From positions 1-36,834 of IMG/VR virus record IMGVR_UViG_3300020163_000008: 36,834 bases of DNA; one strand, given 5' to 3'. Within the stretch, counting starts at the first letter, position 1. The number at the start of each line of letters is the position of its first letter. This document shows, piece after piece, positions 36,376 through 36,834 of this stretch. The translations under genes were made by a program, and so were the position numbers. Below the pieces are notes generated by a model, which saw only the letters and a list, made by a program, of their open reading frames with translations, made no database searches and was not told the DNA's origin. The stretch comes from a virus.

Positions 36376-36834
36376 TCAATTGTACCCGGTAACAAAGGCT
36401 TGCCACAAGTTCGCATCGGAAGCAGTGGTTGCACAGTTAATTGTAAAGGCAATAATAATCGGAGACGCTTCATTTAGAGTCAAAGCAGCTGCAAGCCCTG
36501 CACCGCTATGCGTACCACCGATAACCGTTGCAACTTGTTGGTATGATTGCGTGTTTGAATTTGTTACACCGTATTTGCTGACTTGGGTAGCCAAAGCCCA
36601 ACCTACGCCTGAAGCGGCAGAAACACCGGTTGTGGCAATAGTTGTGCCGCCGACAACCGCAGAGCCGACTACGGCACTGGTTGCACCAATAATAATTTTG
36701 ACGGTTTTGTTATTTACTGTCGCTGCAAAGTTTCCGTTTGCACGAATATCGAGCAAGTCACCTGCCGAGTTTAGAGAGTTTGCAGGCATCGAATAGCTTG
36801 CAACAACTATATCATTTGCACCGGCTGAAGCAGG
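36376..36834 (-). CDS. Virion surface/structural protein, C-terminal part (continues at the left end)
   Basis: This is the 3' part of the 205-residue gene that starts at 306 on the minus strand at the left end. The part seen here is Gly/Ala/Thr/Val-rich with no charged coiled coils, and ends FVTGYN. The frame is uninterrupted across the 126-bp terminal repeat. A methionine at 36787-36789 could be mistaken for a start, but the reading frame continues upstream to the ATG with the good ribosome site. Confidence 0.7.
   Translation of the reverse strand, partial: PASAGANDIVVASYSMPANSLNSAGDLLDIRANGNFAATVNNKTVKIIIGATSAVVGSAVVGGTTIATTGVSAASGVGWALATQVSKYGVTNSNTQSYQQVATVIGGTHSGAGLAAALTLNEASPIIIAFTINCATTASDANLWQAFVTGYN
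36709..36834. repeat. Terminal direct repeat, right copy (126 bp)
   Basis: Exact copy of 22-147. Removing one copy and the 21-base fold-back arm closes the genome into a circle of about 36,687 bp. Confidence 0.95.

Noticed and set aside
36380-36796. Plus-strand 138-residue reading frame
   Set aside because: It is a complementary-strand shadow of the surface-protein gene, without a ribosome site, and its Val/Ala/Pro-rich composition mirrors the real gene.

Overview
The window is an essentially complete tailed-phage genome of short-tailed (podovirus-like) type that has been opened inside a virion gene. Bases 22-147 are repeated exactly at 36709-36834, so the molecule closes into a circle of about 36,687 bp, and the gene cut by the window ends (306 to 22, then 36834 to 36376, minus strand) rejoins in frame into one 205-residue protein. 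The first 21 bases are an inverted copy of what follows and look like a fold-back artefact. The host is Gram-negative, because a nested inner/outer membrane spanin pair with a lipobox is present. The AT-rich sequence, the SleB-type endolysin and the small-gene repertoire fit a low-GC alphaproteobacterium, but that is only a guess. No integrase, tRNA or DNA polymerase was seen.

Layout. One long minus-strand late block runs from 9792 leftwards through the circle junction to 23850: small terminase, three small genes, large terminase, portal, scaffold, a small gene, a terminator and re-initiation region, major capsid, a head protein, adaptor, surface proteins, a collar-domain fibre, a large tail/stabilisation protein, a GNAT enzyme, three ejection-type proteins (one with a lytic transglycosylase domain), a signal-peptide-bearing fibre, two holin-like membrane proteins and the SleB endolysin. 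Most junctions are ATGA or TAATG overlaps.

The plus strand carries the accessory and recombination genes in two blocks. Block 1 (9997-15968) starts at a TTGACA-17-TATAAA promoter and encodes a small basic protein, an ArdC antirestriction protein, a 30-residue membrane peptide, a 279-residue Nop/IS110-C-terminal-like protein, an unusual non-coding repeat array, then many small genes including zinc-binding ones. Block 2 (18957-23770) encodes an ERF annealing protein, a YqaJ-type exonuclease, a DUF968-like nuclease, small proteins and the spanins. A short minus-strand block between them (18841-16204) encodes a ribbon-helix-helix repressor candidate, a PD-(D/E)XK nuclease and the replication initiator, which has a candidate origin inside its gene.

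The most notable feature is the system at 11101-12196. Straight after the Nop-like gene come 13 clear 9-bp boxes at exactly 18-bp intervals. They alternate between ATAGAAYCA and ARCGAGYCA and are separated by unique 9-bp spacers, giving a 36-bp unit (9+9+9+9), with a decayed box at each end. This matches the architecture reported in 2025 for TIGR-Tas RNA-guided systems of phages and parasitic bacteria: tandem interspaced guide RNAs, 36-nt tigRNAs, and a Nop-domain Tas protein related to box C/D snoRNP proteins and IS110 transposases. The protein here has no RuvC or HNH domain, so it would be a nuclease-less, binding-only Tas. With ArdC next to it, the segment looks like an inter-phage or host-conflict island.
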